Assembly: GCA_029098225.1 (NCBI GenBank)
Contig: JAQXNX010000024.1
Location: 1 to 64,000 of the forward strand
DNA: 64,000 nt
Direction of reading: 5' to 3'
Source of the DNA: Spirochaetales bacterium
Lineage (GTDB): Bacteria > Spirochaetota > Spirochaetia > Treponematales > Treponemataceae
A program made the position numbers and the translations under genes. The notes beneath the pieces were generated by a model. That model saw only the letters and a program-made list of their open reading frames with translations, was not told where the DNA came from and did no database searches. The number at the start of each line of letters is the position of its first letter. The first letter of the stretch is position 1. Shown piece after piece: positions 63,130-64,000 of this stretch.

Positions 63130-64000
63130 ATGCAAAAAATTGTTTTATCTATATTTTTAATTTTTTGTTTATTTTTTATATCATGTGTGGATTATGATAA
63201 AATAGTGCTTTCTGAAGATATGTTAAATAAAGATATACAGTTTATTTTATCAAAAAATACAGAATTAACAGGAAGAATTGGTAATAGAAGTTATCATTTC
63301 TCGAATTTATCTAAATTATGTATACAAGAAAAATATTGGTATGCTTTATTTAATCTTGATGATAATAATAAAGAACAATTATTAGTTGTATATAATATAG
63401 AATTATCTAATTTTGATTGGTGTAATTTTTATCCAGATACAAGTTATTTATTTGAAGATGATTTGATATGCTTTTCAATTAAAATTGAACCAGATAAGTA
63501 TCCATTATCTAAATCCTATAAAATTATTACACTAATAAAAGATTTTAAAAATTTAATTGAAAAATCAATTGAAGAGAAAAGTCGATATGATACATCTTTG
63601 ATAGATGACGTTCAGGATTTTTTTTATAGGAAACCGAGATTTTTGCTAGATAATAACACAGAAATTAAGCAGAATTATTTATCATCCATAGATAGGAAAT
63701 ATATTGAAAATGACAAAATTTACTATGTTTTATGGGAACAGGCTCATTATCCTATATCTACTTATTACTATTATTATTATCGGGGAAAAATTAGTTCGAC
63801 TTGTGCTTATCCTCCTTTAGATGATTCACATTTGTATCGAAGTGTAGAAGAAGAATTTACGCGTATTAAAGTTGAAAATCAGAACATAGATCTGATAGAA
63901 CTTAAAGCAGATGAAAGAATAATTTCATCTGCTGAGTATAGCGGATATAATGTATATATTATTAAAACAGATGACAATACAATTGATTATGCGAATTTAA
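63130..64000 (+). CDS. Lipoprotein next to the RHS toxin, candidate immunity protein (3' end beyond window)
   Basis: An open frame from ATG 63130 runs without a stop to the end of the window (at least 290 residues). TAGGAG overlaps the RHS stop and lies about 10 nt before the ATG, so the genes form one operon. The N-terminus MQKIVLSIFLIFCLFFISC is a lipoprotein signal with C19 as the lipidated residue. The mature part is Tyr/Asp/Lys-rich with no known motif. Immunity genes normally sit directly after the toxin tip, and membrane anchoring would place it in the periplasm. The immunity role is inferred from position alone; it could be a helper lipoprotein. Very AT-rich. Confidence 0.62.
   Translation, partial: MQKIVLSIFLIFCLFFISCVDYDKIVLSEDMLNKDIQFILSKNTELTGRIGNRSYHFSNLSKLCIQEKYWYALFNLDDNNKEQLLVVYNIELSNFDWCNFYPDTSYLFEDDLICFSIKIEPDKYPLSKSYKIITLIKDFKNLIEKSIEEKSRYDTSLIDDVQDFFYRKPRFLLDNNTEIKQNYLSSIDRKYIENDKIYYVLWEQAHYPISTYYYYYYRGKISSTCAYPPLDDSHLYRSVEEEFTRIKVENQNIDLIELKADERIISSAEYSGYNVYIIKTDDNTIDYANL

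Overview
The window looks like chromosomal DNA of a gut- or rumen-type spirochaete, most probably Treponema or a close relative. This is inferred from AT-rich DNA, lipoproteins with permissive lipoboxes, a fliS-flgN-like flagellar pair, LolA/RodZ/RimO and YajC-SecD-SecF blocks, c-di-GMP enzymes, and a GH5 cellulase beside a GH3 glycosidase. No rRNA, tRNA or CRISPR array was recognised.

Region 1 (1-10.7 kb) is a repeat-rich defence island. A Type I restriction-modification locus runs hsdR, hsdS, then a three-gene block that fits an ABC-three-component (ABC-3C) conflict system (PD-(D/E)xK-like effector, middle component, DUF3732 ATPase with a CxxC hook), then a RhuM-family gene, then hsdM. The ABC block is coupled to hsdS by a 4-nt ATGA overlap, so one defence system is nested in another. 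hsdM is broken at two points by clusters of short perfect hairpins, mostly with a GC-NNN-GC centre. The release-factor-like gene at the left edge appears broken the same way. Other GC-rich palindromes sit in frame inside hsdR and hsdS and between genes. Three of them (in hsdS, before rhuM, before the TonB receptor) are copies of one dispersed repeat whose hairpin stems differ in sequence but keep their pairing.

Region 2 (10.6-32.9 kb) is mostly housekeeping: macrodomain hydrolase, small lipoprotein, DUF4177 protein, AEC transporter, FabG, an RsmI-like methyltransferase, a DUF368 transporter, ArgS, RsgA, MutS2, a small methyltransferase, the flagellar chaperone pair, FtsH, LolA-like carrier, RodZ-like protein, RimO, a sugar-binding-protein/GGDEF fusion and a PcrA/UvrD helicase. 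Region 3 (32.9-43.1 kb) holds large imperfect hairpins, an OmpA-like protein, a lytic transglycosylase with its TPR lipoprotein, two further envelope proteins, and the yajC-secD-secF operon ending in a clear terminator.

Region 4 (43.1-57 kb) holds IspH, divergent GH5 and GH3 glycosidases for plant polysaccharide use, a HAD phosphatase, a large lipoprotein, a TonB-dependent receptor, MnmG and a membrane HD-GYP phosphodiesterase. Region 5 (57-64 kb) is a 2010-residue secreted RHS/YD-repeat protein ending in a C39-like cysteine-peptidase domain, followed after 12 nt by a lipoprotein gene that runs off the window and is a candidate immunity protein.

Several start codons lie only 6-12 nt after a TATAAT-like element, which suggests leaderless or nearly leaderless transcripts. 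All functions are read from motifs and length by eye; no database search was run.
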